Part shown: piece after piece, positions 1 to 5,615 of the stretch
How positions within the stretch are numbered: the first letter of the stretch is position 1
Layout: every line of letters begins with the position of its first letter
From: Anaerolineae bacterium
Lineage (GTDB): Bacteria > Chloroflexota > Anaerolineae > Anaerolineales > Villigracilaceae
Direction of reading: 5' to 3'
Assembly (NCBI GenBank): GCA_003158885.1
Contig: PMLN01000130.1
Location: 1,995-9,104, forward strand
DNA: 7,110 bases
Program-made: the position numbers and the translations under genes
Notes under the pieces: generated by a model
What the model was told of the DNA's origin: nothing
Seen by the model: the letters and a program-made list of their open reading frames with translations, nothing else
Database searches by the model: none

Positions 1-203
1 ATTCTGTACACGGATTGGACGGATCCTTCGGCAGAATTGCACGGAAAAAGCATTAAAAAATCCGTTTGTCCGTGCCCGTCATCCAAAGCAGCCTCTCCAT
101 CCCCGGCTTCCTGAATACGAAAGCCGTCGCGCTCAAGATACATGCGCGCTAATTGCAAAATGGACGGTTCATCATCCACCAGCAGGACCAGTTCGCCTGG
201 CAC
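1..203 (-). CDS. Response regulator receiver domain, partial and probably disrupted
   Basis: The visible 67 codons start at GTG 203-201, immediately after the ridA stop codon, with a weak GGTGA just upstream, so translational coupling is likely. Residues 5-40 are a typical receiver N-terminus: the hydrophobic first strand LVLLVDDEP with the acidic Mg2+-binding pair D10/D11, the helix ILQLARMYLERDGF, then the second strand and the 'AGDGEAAL' turn. After residue 40 (about position 83) the similarity stops. The strand carrying the phosphoacceptor Asp, expected near residue 54, is absent; that stretch reads TDFLMLFP and is encoded by an ACGGAT-type inverted repeat. The frame stays open to the window edge, so the rest of the protein is not visible. 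I infer a receiver gene interrupted by repeat sequence. A very divergent or misassembled gene is possible. Which output domain it had cannot be told. Confidence 0.7.
   Translation of the reverse strand, partial: MPGELVLLVDDEPSILQLARMYLERDGFRIQEAGDGEAALDDGHGQTDFLMLFPCNSAEGSVQSVYR
10..73. repeat. ACGGAT-type imperfect inverted repeat
   Basis: The left arm at 10-24 (ACGGATTGGACGGAT) and the right arm at 60-73 (reverse complement ACGGACAAACGGAT) are imperfect complements. Each arm is itself two near copies of ACGGA(T). A further CACGGA lies at 40-45. The structure coincides with the stretch where the response-regulator reading frame loses family similarity. Its build, short units doubled and then inverted, matches the other gap repeats in this window, although the unit sequence differs. 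Confidence 0.6.
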
Positions 204-614
204 TCAATCACCGTGCAGGGATTCGAGCAGGGCAACCACTTCAATCTCGACCAATGCGCCCTTAGGCAAAGCTGCCACCGCGACCGTACTGCGCGCCGGA
301 GGGTCCTTGGGAAAGAACCCGGCATAGACGGCGTTCATCCTGGGGAAGTCGTTCATATCCTTCAAGAAGACGGTTGTTTTGACCACATAATTCAAAGCCG
401 AATCAGACGCCTCCAGCACATGCTTGAGATTGGTTAACGTCTGGCGCGTCTGCGCTTCGATGCCGCCCTCCACCAATTCGCCTGTCGCAGGGTCAAGCCC
501 CGCCTGTCCCGCAGTAAAAACCATGGATTTGGTACGTATGGCCTGCGAATAAGGCCCTATTGCCTTGGGAGCCTTCTCCGTGAAAATAATTTTCTTGCCT
601 TCGGTTGTAAACAT
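204..614 (-). CDS. ridA: RidA family enamine/imine deaminase
   Basis: This 136-residue protein covers the whole RidA/YjgF/YER057c fold (usual length about 130). RidA hydrolyses reactive enamine/imine intermediates such as 2-aminoacrylate, released by PLP-dependent dehydratases, to 2-keto acids and ammonia. It acts in the cytoplasm as a trimer with active sites at subunit interfaces. Family motifs are in place: APKAIGPYSQA near residues 15-25, FTAGQAGLDP at 33-42, and the signature PPARSTVAVAALPKGALVEIE at about 105-125. R108 and E123 match the spacing of the catalytic Arg and Glu of E. coli RidA, so the enzyme looks active. The ATG at 614-612 is preceded by GGAGG (623-619) four bases upstream, which fixes the start. 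The stop TGA directly abuts the GTG of the downstream response-regulator gene. Confidence 0.95.
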   Translation of the reverse strand: MFTTEGKKIIFTEKAPKAIGPYSQAIRTKSMVFTAGQAGLDPATGELVEGGIEAQTRQTLTNLKHVLEASDSALNYVVKTTVFLKDMNDFPRMNAVYAGFFPKDPPARSTVAVAALPKGALVEIEVVALLESLHGD

Positions 615-660
615 TTAACCTCCAACGGAAAGTTTCAGACTGAATTACCGGGTTCCAACG

Positions 661-689
661 AGTATACAACCGAGAGACAAGACAAGCAA
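661..689 (-). promoter_or_regulatory. Candidate sigma70-like promoter for ridA
   Basis: On the minus strand a TATACT -10 box (666-661) has TTGCTT (689-684) 17 bases upstream. The -10 matches five of six consensus positions, but the -35 matches only TTG. Transcription would start near 654, about 40 bases before the ridA ATG. It is plausible by position and unconfirmed. Confidence 0.35.
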
Positions 690-705
690 TACCGCCCCGC
701 AAAGG

Positions 706-750
706 CACCATGTTCTTCTCAAAGTCCATAGTGAACCTATGTTTTGTCAT
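706..750 (-). pseudogene. Coding-like N-terminal fragment MTKHRFTMDFEKNMV (copy A)
   Basis: From ATG 750-748 the minus strand reads MTKHRFTMDFEKNMV. The same start, MTKHRFTIEYEKAIF, is read on the plus strand from 5684 in repeat copy B. The first seven residues are identical, while three of those codons differ only at the third base. The next changes are mostly conservative (M/I, D/E, F/Y, M/I). This pattern suggests that both copies descend from the start of one real protein gene. The frame here stays open to 493 but overlaps the ridA start, and its later residues look like read-through of non-coding and ridA DNA, so only the first 15 codons or so appear homologous. The family is not identified. 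The 'KHRFTxxxEK' start is loosely reminiscent of HicB-type antitoxins, but it is too short to assign. Confidence 0.45.
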
Positions 751-800
751 TTTTTCAACGCGAAGGGCGCGAAGTACGCCAAGAAAAAGAGAAATCTATG
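716..800 (+). repeat. Approximately 85-bp repeat copy A (inverted relative to copy B at 5636-5718)
   Basis: Hand alignment with the reverse complement of 5636-5718 gives about 85% identity with two single-base gaps. The copy contains the MTKHRFT start codon region (reverse strand), an A/T tract, and the units AACGCGAAG, GCGCGAAGTACGCCAAG. In both copies the MTKHRFT end faces the nearest outward-pointing gene: ridA here, the membrane protein gene at 5780 for copy B. Confidence 0.75.
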
Positions 801-874
801 CCCGTGTTGAGTATATGATCGCAATTTTAGAGGAATGGGATTATGAAAATGTGGCAGGGATGTAAAAAGATTGT
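801..874. other. Remainder of the gap between copy A and the terminator
   Basis: No convincing gene or site is seen. One plus-strand frame (791-865) reads EIYARVEYMIAILEEWDYENVAGM before a stop. It is oddly protein-like for its length but has no recognised family and no start with a ribosome-binding site. Confidence 0.3.
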
Positions 875-899
875 AAAAAGATGCCCAAGCCGGGGGCTT
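875..899 (-). terminator. Candidate intrinsic terminator of the partner-switching operon
   Basis: Directly after the phosphatase stop codon the minus strand reads AAGCC-CCC-GGCTT (899-887), then GGGCATC and a run of five T (879-875). An alternative stem pairs GCCC with GGGC in the same stretch. The stem is short, but its position at the end of a long operon and the T run support termination. Confidence 0.5.
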
Positions 900-3800
900 T
901 ACTTGCGGCGCACGGCCAACATGGTCAAATCGTCGGTAAGCGGCGCAGAACCCACAAACACATCGAGGCTGGATTCAATGGCATCCAGCATGAGTTCCAC
1001 TGAAGAGGAGGAGGCAGAGCGAATCGAATCCATCAAACGCTTTTCACCAAAGAGATCGCCATCGGGAGAAAACTCCTCCGTCAAACCATCGGTATAGAAT
1101 AAGACGCTCTCACCGGAATCGAGTTGAATTGTCCGCTGTGACATCATCCCGTTCTCCGTCGCGCCGAGTGCAATACCCGTGCGCGTCAATCTTTCGATTT
1201 CTCCGCCAACTTTCAGCCACAAAGGCGGATTATGTCCCGCATTGGCATAGGTCAGTTCGCCGGTGTTTAGATCTAGCACCGCATAAACAGCCGTCACAAA
1301 CATGCCCTGCTTTGTATCAGGCAACAGGAGTTCATTGACACGTTGTAAGGCTTTCGCAGGAGAAGGGGTTTCGATCACAGCCGCCCGCACGAGGGTGCGC
1401 GTAAGCGCCATGAAGAGGGCGGCGGGCATGCCTTTATCTGCAACATCTGCGATGAAAAGTCCAAGCTTCTGATTCGGAAATTGCATCACATCGTAAAAAT
1501 CGCCGCCCACCTGCCGGGCGGTTTTCCAGCGGGCAGCCAATTCCCAATCCGAATGCTGCGGCAGCGATTCAGGAATAAAGGTCTGCTGGATTTGCCGCGC
1601 CAGTTGGACTTCGGTCTCGAGACGCTCACGCGCCATCATCTCTTTTTGCAGGCGGTCATCCTGAATGGCAAGCGCGGCTTGCTGGGCGATCCCCGTAATG
1701 ATTTCCAAACGACGCGTCCGGAAGCGGCGCCCACCGGGTGTCTCCTGCAAAAGAAGAATGCCGAACACGTCCGCCTTGACCGAAAGCGGAACGGCATAGA
1801 GAAGCGGATCGCTGCAGCGAGCCATTTCCTCGTCTTCACGCCGCCAGGATTCGGTAAAATGAATCCACTCCTGGGGCGCATTATCCGTCACCGGATGGAC
1901 TAAGGGGCTGTTGGAATCCCGGGCTGCATCGAGCAACGGGAAATCGCCAATTGCCAGATCATGTCCTGTTAAAGCGCCGGCATCTTCACCTTCAAAACCG
2001 TATGTGTGCGTTGTGGGATGAAATACTTCGCGCGCGGCATCCCAAAAATATAAGATGACGCGCTTGACGCCGACCAAAATCGGCATGACGCGCACAATCG
2101 TGCCGAGGATTTCATCCAGATCATTCAAGCTGACCACCGCCTGTGCCACCTGCAACAAAGCCGCGGAGGCATAGGCCTGTTCCTGGGCCGAATCATAGAG
2201 ACGCGCATTTTCAATCGCCACCGCTGCATAGCTCGCAAAGGTAGTCACCATGGCCTGCGCCTCGTGGCCATAACGTCCCGGCGCATGATGTGCCAACGAA
2301 ATCACACCGACCGGCTGATCGCCCACATGCAGCGGCGCGGCCAGCGATGAATAATTGGGTTCAAACTCCGCGGCCTGACCCGAAGGCCAGATCGGATCCG
2401 TGGGTTTGCGAAGGACGGGGCCTTCAGAGAGCATGGCGCTCGTCAAAGCAATCGAGCCTTCAATATTTTCCAGGCGCGCCTGCTCAATCGCCTGCGGGTC
2501 GCCGCCATGAACCGCAGCCAGGGAAAGTTCACCGTCATTCAATAACCAGATGGCCGAAACATCCACCGGAAGATTGCGCTCGATTTCGGTCAGAACGGAT
2601 TCCAATACTTGATCCACACCCACATTGGAAGAAAGCAGGCCGGCTACTTCACGCAAGCTATCCGCCACCTGCCGCCGCCATTGCTCGGAACGATATAAAT
2701 CCGCGTTGCGGATCGAAGCGGCAATGGTGCCTGCCACCGCCTCAAACATGATCCGGTCATCGTCGGTAAATACGTTCAGCCGGTCCGATTGAATATCCAG
2801 CACACCGATCACTTTTTCGTTGAACAACAACGGCACACATAATTCAGAGCGAATATTCCTGGGCGGAAGCGGCGAGGGACGATAACGCTCATCCTTCAAT
2901 GCATCATTGGCAAGGACGGTTTGTCCTTCACGCGCAACCCAGGGGATGATGCCCCGCGCATCATCGAGCGGGATGGAATACCCCTGAAGAGCCTGGCTGC
3001 GTTTCCCGCTCCCGGCTTCATATTCGATCAATCGCCGGTTCGGATGGACGGTAAACATATGCACGAAGGGAAAACCGAATTTATCATGGATCAATTCGGC
3101 AGTATCGCTCATCAATTGACGCAGATCCAGCGTGGAGGTGACGCTCCGGCTGATCTCGGCAATCAGCGCCAACTGCTCGGCGCGGCGGCGGATGTCGCCG
3201 TACAAACGTGCGCCTTCGACGGCGCGCGCAATGTTATCCGCCAGCGCTTCCAGAAGAAGCAAGTCGTTGGGGTGAAATGCGTTGAGTAGGTTGGATTGAA
3301 TATCCAGAACGCCGAGGATGCGGTCTTCGATCTTGAGCGGAATGACCGCCTCCGAACGCGTTTCAGGGAGGCGATCAATGAATAGAAAACGGTCGTCCGC
3401 CCGAACATCGGAGGCAACGATGCGCTGGCCCGACTCGGCCACCTCGCCAATCAGCCCCCGGCCAAGCTCCACATCCAACGCGATCGCCATTTTCTTTCTT
3501 CCCTTGCGCGGCGCGGAGGCGCTGGAGCGGAATCGCAAACTCCTGGTGCCGGGACGAACCGTAAAAATTCCAACGTAATAATAGTTAAACGTTTCCTGGA
3601 TGAGTTCGGTCACCCGGCGCGCCAATTCATCCACATTCAAGACATTGGCAATCTGCGCGCTGACCTGCCGAACCAGATTCAATTGTCCGAGGCGGAATCG
3701 TTCAACCTCGACGCGATGCGAGGCGTACAACCCCACCGCAACAATGCTGGCGAGCGCTTCAAGGAGTTCGATCTCTTCCCTGGAAAAATTCGGGCCGCGT

Positions 3801-4168
3801 GAACGGGTGACCTGCAGCGCGCCAAGAATGAAACCCTGATCTTCCAGCGAGATGGCAACGAAGGTCTGCCTCGTTTTCGCTTTTTTGCCGATGTTTCTTA
3901 AACAGGTTTTATGCTTCTGGATGGCAACGCGCATCCCTTCCAGAGCGGGTTGAAGGGGGAACAAACGCCCGGCATTCCAATCCGGCAGGCGGAACAGGTT
4001 TTCATGAAGCCAGACCTCCACCTTTCCGGGTATCAGGCGGCTGGCCATCGAAACAATTCGATCCCGCTGTGTAACCAGCGAATTCGTGCTGACCAATTGT
4101 TCCCCGAGGCTGGCGACCTCGCGCCAATCCAGCATCTCAGGCAAACGGGCGGCCGTAGAAGCAGGCAT
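899..4168 (-). CDS. Multi-GAF sensor SpoIIE/RsbU-type PP2C serine phosphatase
   Basis: This 1089-residue cytoplasmic protein has no membrane segment. Five GAF or GAF-like modules fall at about 15-150 (divergent), 165-322, 335-492, 500-658 and 665-837. Modules 2 and 3 share GVLDIQS plus a LEALAD-type exit helix and probably arose by duplication. A charged helical linker (about 838-865, QKEMMARERLETEVQLARQIQ) leads into a PP2C_SIIE domain at about 870-1087. Metal-binding motifs are intact: VGGDFYDV (D890), IADVADKG (D908), NAGHNPPL, FYTDGLTEE (D1027) and LTDDLTML (D1079/D1080). Known relatives dephosphorylate the serine of an STAS antagonist when their sensor domains are stimulated; here the antagonist is probably the STAS protein encoded at 4816-5148. 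The GAF ligands are unknown. The ATG lies two bases after the stop of the kinase gene, so translation is likely coupled. Confidence 0.95.
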   Translation of the reverse strand: MPASTAARLPEMLDWREVASLGEQLVSTNSLVTQRDRIVSMASRLIPGKVEVWLHENLFRLPDWNAGRLFPLQPALEGMRVAIQKHKTCLRNIGKKAKTRQTFVAISLEDQGFILGALQVTRSRGPNFSREEIELLEALASIVAVGLYASHRVEVERFRLGQLNLVRQVSAQIANVLNVDELARRVTELIQETFNYYYVGIFTVRPGTRSLRFRSSASAPRKGRKKMAIALDVELGRGLIGEVAESGQRIVASDVRADDRFLFIDRLPETRSEAVIPLKIEDRILGVLDIQSNLLNAFHPNDLLLLEALADNIARAVEGARLYGDIRRRAEQLALIAEISRSVTSTLDLRQLMSDTAELIHDKFGFPFVHMFTVHPNRRLIEYEAGSGKRSQALQGYSIPLDDARGIIPWVAREGQTVLANDALKDERYRPSPLPPRNIRSELCVPLLFNEKVIGVLDIQSDRLNVFTDDDRIMFEAVAGTIAASIRNADLYRSEQWRRQVADSLREVAGLLSSNVGVDQVLESVLTEIERNLPVDVSAIWLLNDGELSLAAVHGGDPQAIEQARLENIEGSIALTSAMLSEGPVLRKPTDPIWPSGQAAEFEPNYSSLAAPLHVGDQPVGVISLAHHAPGRYGHEAQAMVTTFASYAAVAIENARLYDSAQEQAYASAALLQVAQAVVSLNDLDEILGTIVRVMPILVGVKRVILYFWDAAREVFHPTTHTYGFEGEDAGALTGHDLAIGDFPLLDAARDSNSPLVHPVTDNAPQEWIHFTESWRREDEEMARCSDPLLYAVPLSVKADVFGILLLQETPGGRRFRTRRLEIITGIAQQAALAIQDDRLQKEMMARERLETEVQLARQIQQTFIPESLPQHSDWELAARWKTARQVGGDFYDVMQFPNQKLGLFIADVADKGMPAALFMALTRTLVRAAVIETPSPAKALQRVNELLLPDTKQGMFVTAVYAVLDLNTGELTYANAGHNPPLWLKVGGEIERLTRTGIALGATENGMMSQRTIQLDSGESVLFYTDGLTEEFSPDGDLFGEKRLMDSIRSASSSSVELMLDAIESSLDVFVGSAPLTDDLTMLAVRRK

Positions 4169-4170
4169 GC

Positions 4171-4578
4171 CTAGCCTTTTCGTTTGACCAGGGTCAGAAG
4201 ATTGCCCGTCTGAGTGGATTCGTATCGAACTTCGTCCATTAATTTGCGCATGAGATAAATGCCCAATCCCCCGATCTTGCGATCCAATAAATTCGCTTTC
4301 AGATCCGGCTCTTCGACCTGGGAAGGATCAAAGGCCTTTCCATGATCCAGCAAAGTAACAATCAAGCGGTCTGTCCGAAACTCACAACTGACTTCAAATT
4401 TCTCATTTGGCTTGCCATCATAGGCATGTTCGATCACGTTGGAGGCGGCCTCGTCAGCTGCCAACTGGATGGAATAAACATCCTTGGGATTAAACCCTGC
4501 TTCCCGCGCCTGTTCACCTACAAACGTGCGGATATCGTCGAGAATATCAAATGTTGTGGAAAAAGTTAAAGTCTGCAT
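4171..4578 (-). CDS. RsbW/SpoIIAB-type anti-sigma factor serine kinase (HATPase_c_2)
   Basis: This is a 135-residue GHKL-fold ATPase. The N-box is LAADEAASNVIEHAY (E43, N47 and H51), the G1 box is LLDHGKAFDP (D78, G80), and the G2 box is GGLGIYLMRKLMDEV at 103-117. Known relatives hold a sigma factor or another target inactive and phosphorylate the STAS antagonist using ATP. The start is placed at ATG 4578-4576, giving MQTLTFSTTF, which fits the family length and first strand. An in-frame ATG at 4656 would add 26 residues (MQEFYYKKS...), but these are encoded by a leader with a hairpin and a possible promoter and resemble no kinase N-terminus. Neither start has a Shine-Dalgarno sequence at normal spacing. 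The gene lies between the STAS gene and the phosphatase gene. Its sigma-factor target is not in the window. Confidence 0.92.
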   Translation of the reverse strand: MQTLTFSTTFDILDDIRTFVGEQAREAGFNPKDVYSIQLAADEAASNVIEHAYDGKPNEKFEVSCEFRTDRLIVTLLDHGKAFDPSQVEEPDLKANLLDRKIGGLGIYLMRKLMDEVRYESTQTGNLLTLVKRKG

Positions 4579-4591
4579 GATGCAATGAAAA

Positions 4592-4618
4592 GCCGCCTCA
4601 TGCGGGACTTGAAGCGGC
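4592..4618 (-). promoter_or_regulatory. Hairpin immediately upstream of the RsbW-type start codon
   Basis: On the minus strand GCCGCTTCA (4618-4610) pairs with TGAGGCGGC (4600-4592): nine pairs including one G-U, around a nine-base loop. Four T follow (4591-4588), then the ATG at 4578. GGAGG lies at 4622-4618, at the upstream foot of the stem, so folding would bring it to about 13 bases from the ATG. It could be an attenuator, a translational control element or a degenerate terminator. The pairing is directly visible; the role is inferred. Confidence 0.45.
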
Positions 4619-4638
4619 CTCCGGTCAATCGATTTTTT

Positions 4639-4644
4639 ATAATA
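4639..4644 (-). promoter_or_regulatory. Weak candidate -10 box upstream of the RsbW-type gene
   Basis: TATTAT on the minus strand lies in an A/T-rich stretch about 60 bases before the chosen start codon. No good -35 is found at 16-18 bases. If it is used, the transcript would begin downstream of the alternative ATG at 4656, which supports the shorter protein. Confidence 0.25.
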
Positions 4645-4693
4645 GAACTCTTGCATAAGCAGTATTTGGGATCCTATTCTGAAGAAAAAAGAT

Positions 4694-4743
4694 TAAACAC
4701 GAAGGACACCAACGCTTTGCGTGCTTCGCGAAGTACACGAAGG
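4694..4743. repeat. ACGAAGG/GCGAAG-type intergenic repeat
   Basis: The stretch contains AACACGAAGGACACC and CGAAGTACACGAAGG units around the palindrome CTTCGCGAAG (4724-4733). The 16-mer CTTTGCGTGCTTCGCG at 4715-4730 recurs exactly at 5661-5676 in repeat copy B, tying the two loci to one family. It fills much of the 237-base gap between the STAS and kinase genes. The rest of that gap holds only a weak GGAGC/GCTCC stem near 4762-4780. Confidence 0.65.
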
Positions 4744-4815
4744 AAAAAAGATCCCTGATTTTAGGAGCGCTGCTCTGCTCCATTGGACTTTTGCAAGAGG
4801 TCAAATAAATCCTGT

Positions 4816-5148
4816 TTACAAACTACCCACAGCCTCGAGCGGGTCGTTAAAGGACTTAAACAGTTCGGTAAAGCCTGCCAATTCCAAGGCTTCACGAATG
4901 CGTTCCGGTACAGAGGCCAGCACCACCTCGCCGTGATTATGCTTGCAGGTGCGCTGGGCGGCCAACAAGGCGCGGAATCCGGCGCTGGACATGTATTCCA
5001 AACCGCTCATATCCACAGCGATCTTGTAGATATTTTTTTCGACAATGGCATCCAGGGCCTTGCTGAATTGAGGTGCAGTTGAACTATCCACGCGCCCTTT
5101 GACCACGACCATGTCACAATGCTTGAATTCCTTGGTATTGATTTCCAT
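4816..5148 (-). CDS. STAS-domain anti-sigma factor antagonist (RsbV/SpoIIAA type)
   Basis: This 110-residue single STAS domain has the first strand DMVVVKGRVDSSTAPQF, then the core IAVDMSGLEYMSSAGFRALL at about 43-62, and the C-terminal GEVVLASVPERIREALELAGF. By alignment with SpoIIAA (MDSSG, Ser58), the phosphorylatable residue is S55 in MSSAG. Known relatives bind the RsbW-type kinase in the unphosphorylated form, releasing its target. ATP-dependent phosphorylation switches this off and the PP2C phosphatase restores it. The start is set at ATG 5148-5146 because GGAGG (5161-5157) lies eight bases upstream. The ATG five codons earlier (5163) has no such site and overlaps the GGAGG. It is the first gene of the module, with an extended -10 promoter in front. 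Confidence 0.95.
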   Translation of the reverse strand: MEINTKEFKHCDMVVVKGRVDSSTAPQFSKALDAIVEKNIYKIAVDMSGLEYMSSAGFRALLAAQRTCKHNHGEVVLASVPERIREALELAGFTELFKSFNDPLEAVGSL

Positions 5149-5196
5149 GCGCTCGTCCTCCATCCGAAGAATGCGATGTTTTCCTGCTTACGGGGG

Positions 5197-5227
5197 ATTA
5201 TATCACGAGAAAACCGGCAGTGTTCAA
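5197..5227 (-). promoter_or_regulatory. Extended -10 promoter of the partner-switching module
   Basis: The minus strand has a perfect TATAAT (5202-5197) preceded by TG one base upstream (an extended -10, TGATATAAT). A TTGAAC -35-like box lies at 5227-5222 with a long 19-base spacer. The predicted start near 5190 leaves a leader of about 40 bases before the STAS start codon. It looks like a housekeeping-type promoter, so basal expression of the module need not depend on an alternative sigma factor. Confidence 0.6.
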
Positions 5228-5230
5228 GCA

Positions 5231-5264
5231 ATCATGGGGGCTTCTTATGGCTTGCTCAAAGTCC
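5231..5264. repeat. Short direct repeat, copy 1 (ATGGGGGCTTCTT)
   Basis: ATGGGGGCTTCTTATGGC here and ATGGGGCTTCTTTGGC at 5376-5391 differ by one G and one or two bases at the A/T step. Both are followed within a few bases by CAAAG. They bracket the inverted repeat at 5290-5353. Function is unknown. Confidence 0.4.
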
Positions 5265-5289
5265 AAACCAAAGGCGGTTTTATCCACGA

Positions 5290-5353
5290 ATTCACGCGAA
5301 TTTTCGCCAATCCAAAATCAATGCGCGGTAATTTGCGAAAATTCGCGGATTCA
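5290..5353. repeat. CGCGAATTTTCGC inverted repeat (hairpin)
   Basis: CGCGAATTTTCGC at 5295-5307 and its exact reverse complement at 5335-5347 flank a 27-base loop, with partial pairing continuing outward through ATTCA-type ends. It is built from doubled CGCGAATT-like units in the same style as the other gap repeats. It lies between the divergent STAS promoter and the SRP RNA promoter. Confidence 0.65.
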
Positions 5354-5420
5354 TTTCCAACCTTGAGAAAACTTTATGGGGCTTCTTTGGCAGGCAAAGC
5401 TTTGCGGTTCAAAACCCGGT

Positions 5421-5449
5421 TTGACAGGCCGTGCTACATCGGGTATCCT
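5421..5449 (+). promoter_or_regulatory. Sigma70-like promoter of the SRP RNA gene
   Basis: A perfect TTGACA (5421-5426), a 17-base spacer and TATCCT (5444-5449) are present. Initiation about seven bases on falls at 5456-5457, exactly where the terminal stem of the SRP RNA begins. The agreement between promoter geometry and RNA fold supports both calls. Confidence 0.75.
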
Positions 5450-5456
5450 TCGGCGC

Positions 5457-5561
5457 GTCCGGGCATGCCCGGCGCGGCAAAGCCTTGCGAACCCCGCCAG
5501 GATCGAAAGATAGCAACGGTAAGGAAGTGTCTTTGGGTGCCGCCGATCCCCTGCCCGGATA
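5457..5561 (+). ncRNA. ffs: Signal recognition particle RNA (small bacterial 4.5S type)
   Basis: The RNA partner of Ffh, needed for co-translational targeting of membrane and secreted proteins. The conserved domain IV core is plain: TTGCGAACCCCGCCAGG (5485-5501) on the 5' side, an ATC-GAAA-GAT apical stem-loop (5502-5511), then AGCAACGGTAAG on the 3' side and GGGTGCCGCC further on. The ends pair perfectly: TCCGGGCA (5458-5465) with TGCCCGGA (5552-5559). GCGGCA (5474-5479) pairs with TGCCGC (5538-5543), and CCG (5494-5496) with CGG (5517-5519). A length near 105 nt suits the small SRP RNA class without an Alu domain. The apical tetraloop is GAAA rather than the commoner GGAA; both fit the GNRA pattern. 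No strong terminator is seen; a T run lies at 5578-5584. Confidence 0.92.
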
Positions 5562-5615
5562 TTTTCATGCGAATTCCTTTTTTCTGCGCGCCTCCATGGC
5601 TTTTAAAGAATGAAC

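Noticed and set aside
493..750. 85-codon minus-strand frame as a complete gene
   Set aside because: Only the first 15 codons or so match copy B. The rest overlaps the ridA promoter and ridA itself in another frame, so only a fragment is annotated.
791..865. Protein-like tail EIYARVEYMIAILEEWDYENVAGM on the plus strand
   Set aside because: It is only 24 residues, has no family match and no start signal, and the similarity to copy B ends near 800. Chance cannot be excluded, so it is not called a gene fragment.
2290..2751. 153-codon plus-strand frame, and similar frames at 1481-1903 and 2921-3289
   Set aside because: They lie wholly antisense within the phosphatase gene, whose protein shows intact domains throughout. 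They are shadow frames of its codon bias.
4579..4656. Longer start for the RsbW-type kinase (adds 26 residues)
   Set aside because: The extra residues do not resemble the family N-terminus, are encoded by a hairpin leader, and have no ribosome-binding site.
5149..5163. Upstream ATG for the STAS protein (adds MEDER)
   Set aside because: It overlaps the GGAGG that is correctly spaced for the ATG at 5148 and has no such site of its own.
5428..5456. Extending the SRP RNA upstream to GCCGTGCTA, which resembles the 5' end of Bacillus-type scRNA
   Set aside because: This stretch is the spacer of the TTGACA/TATCCT promoter. The perfect terminal stem begins at 5458, so the resemblance is probably chance.
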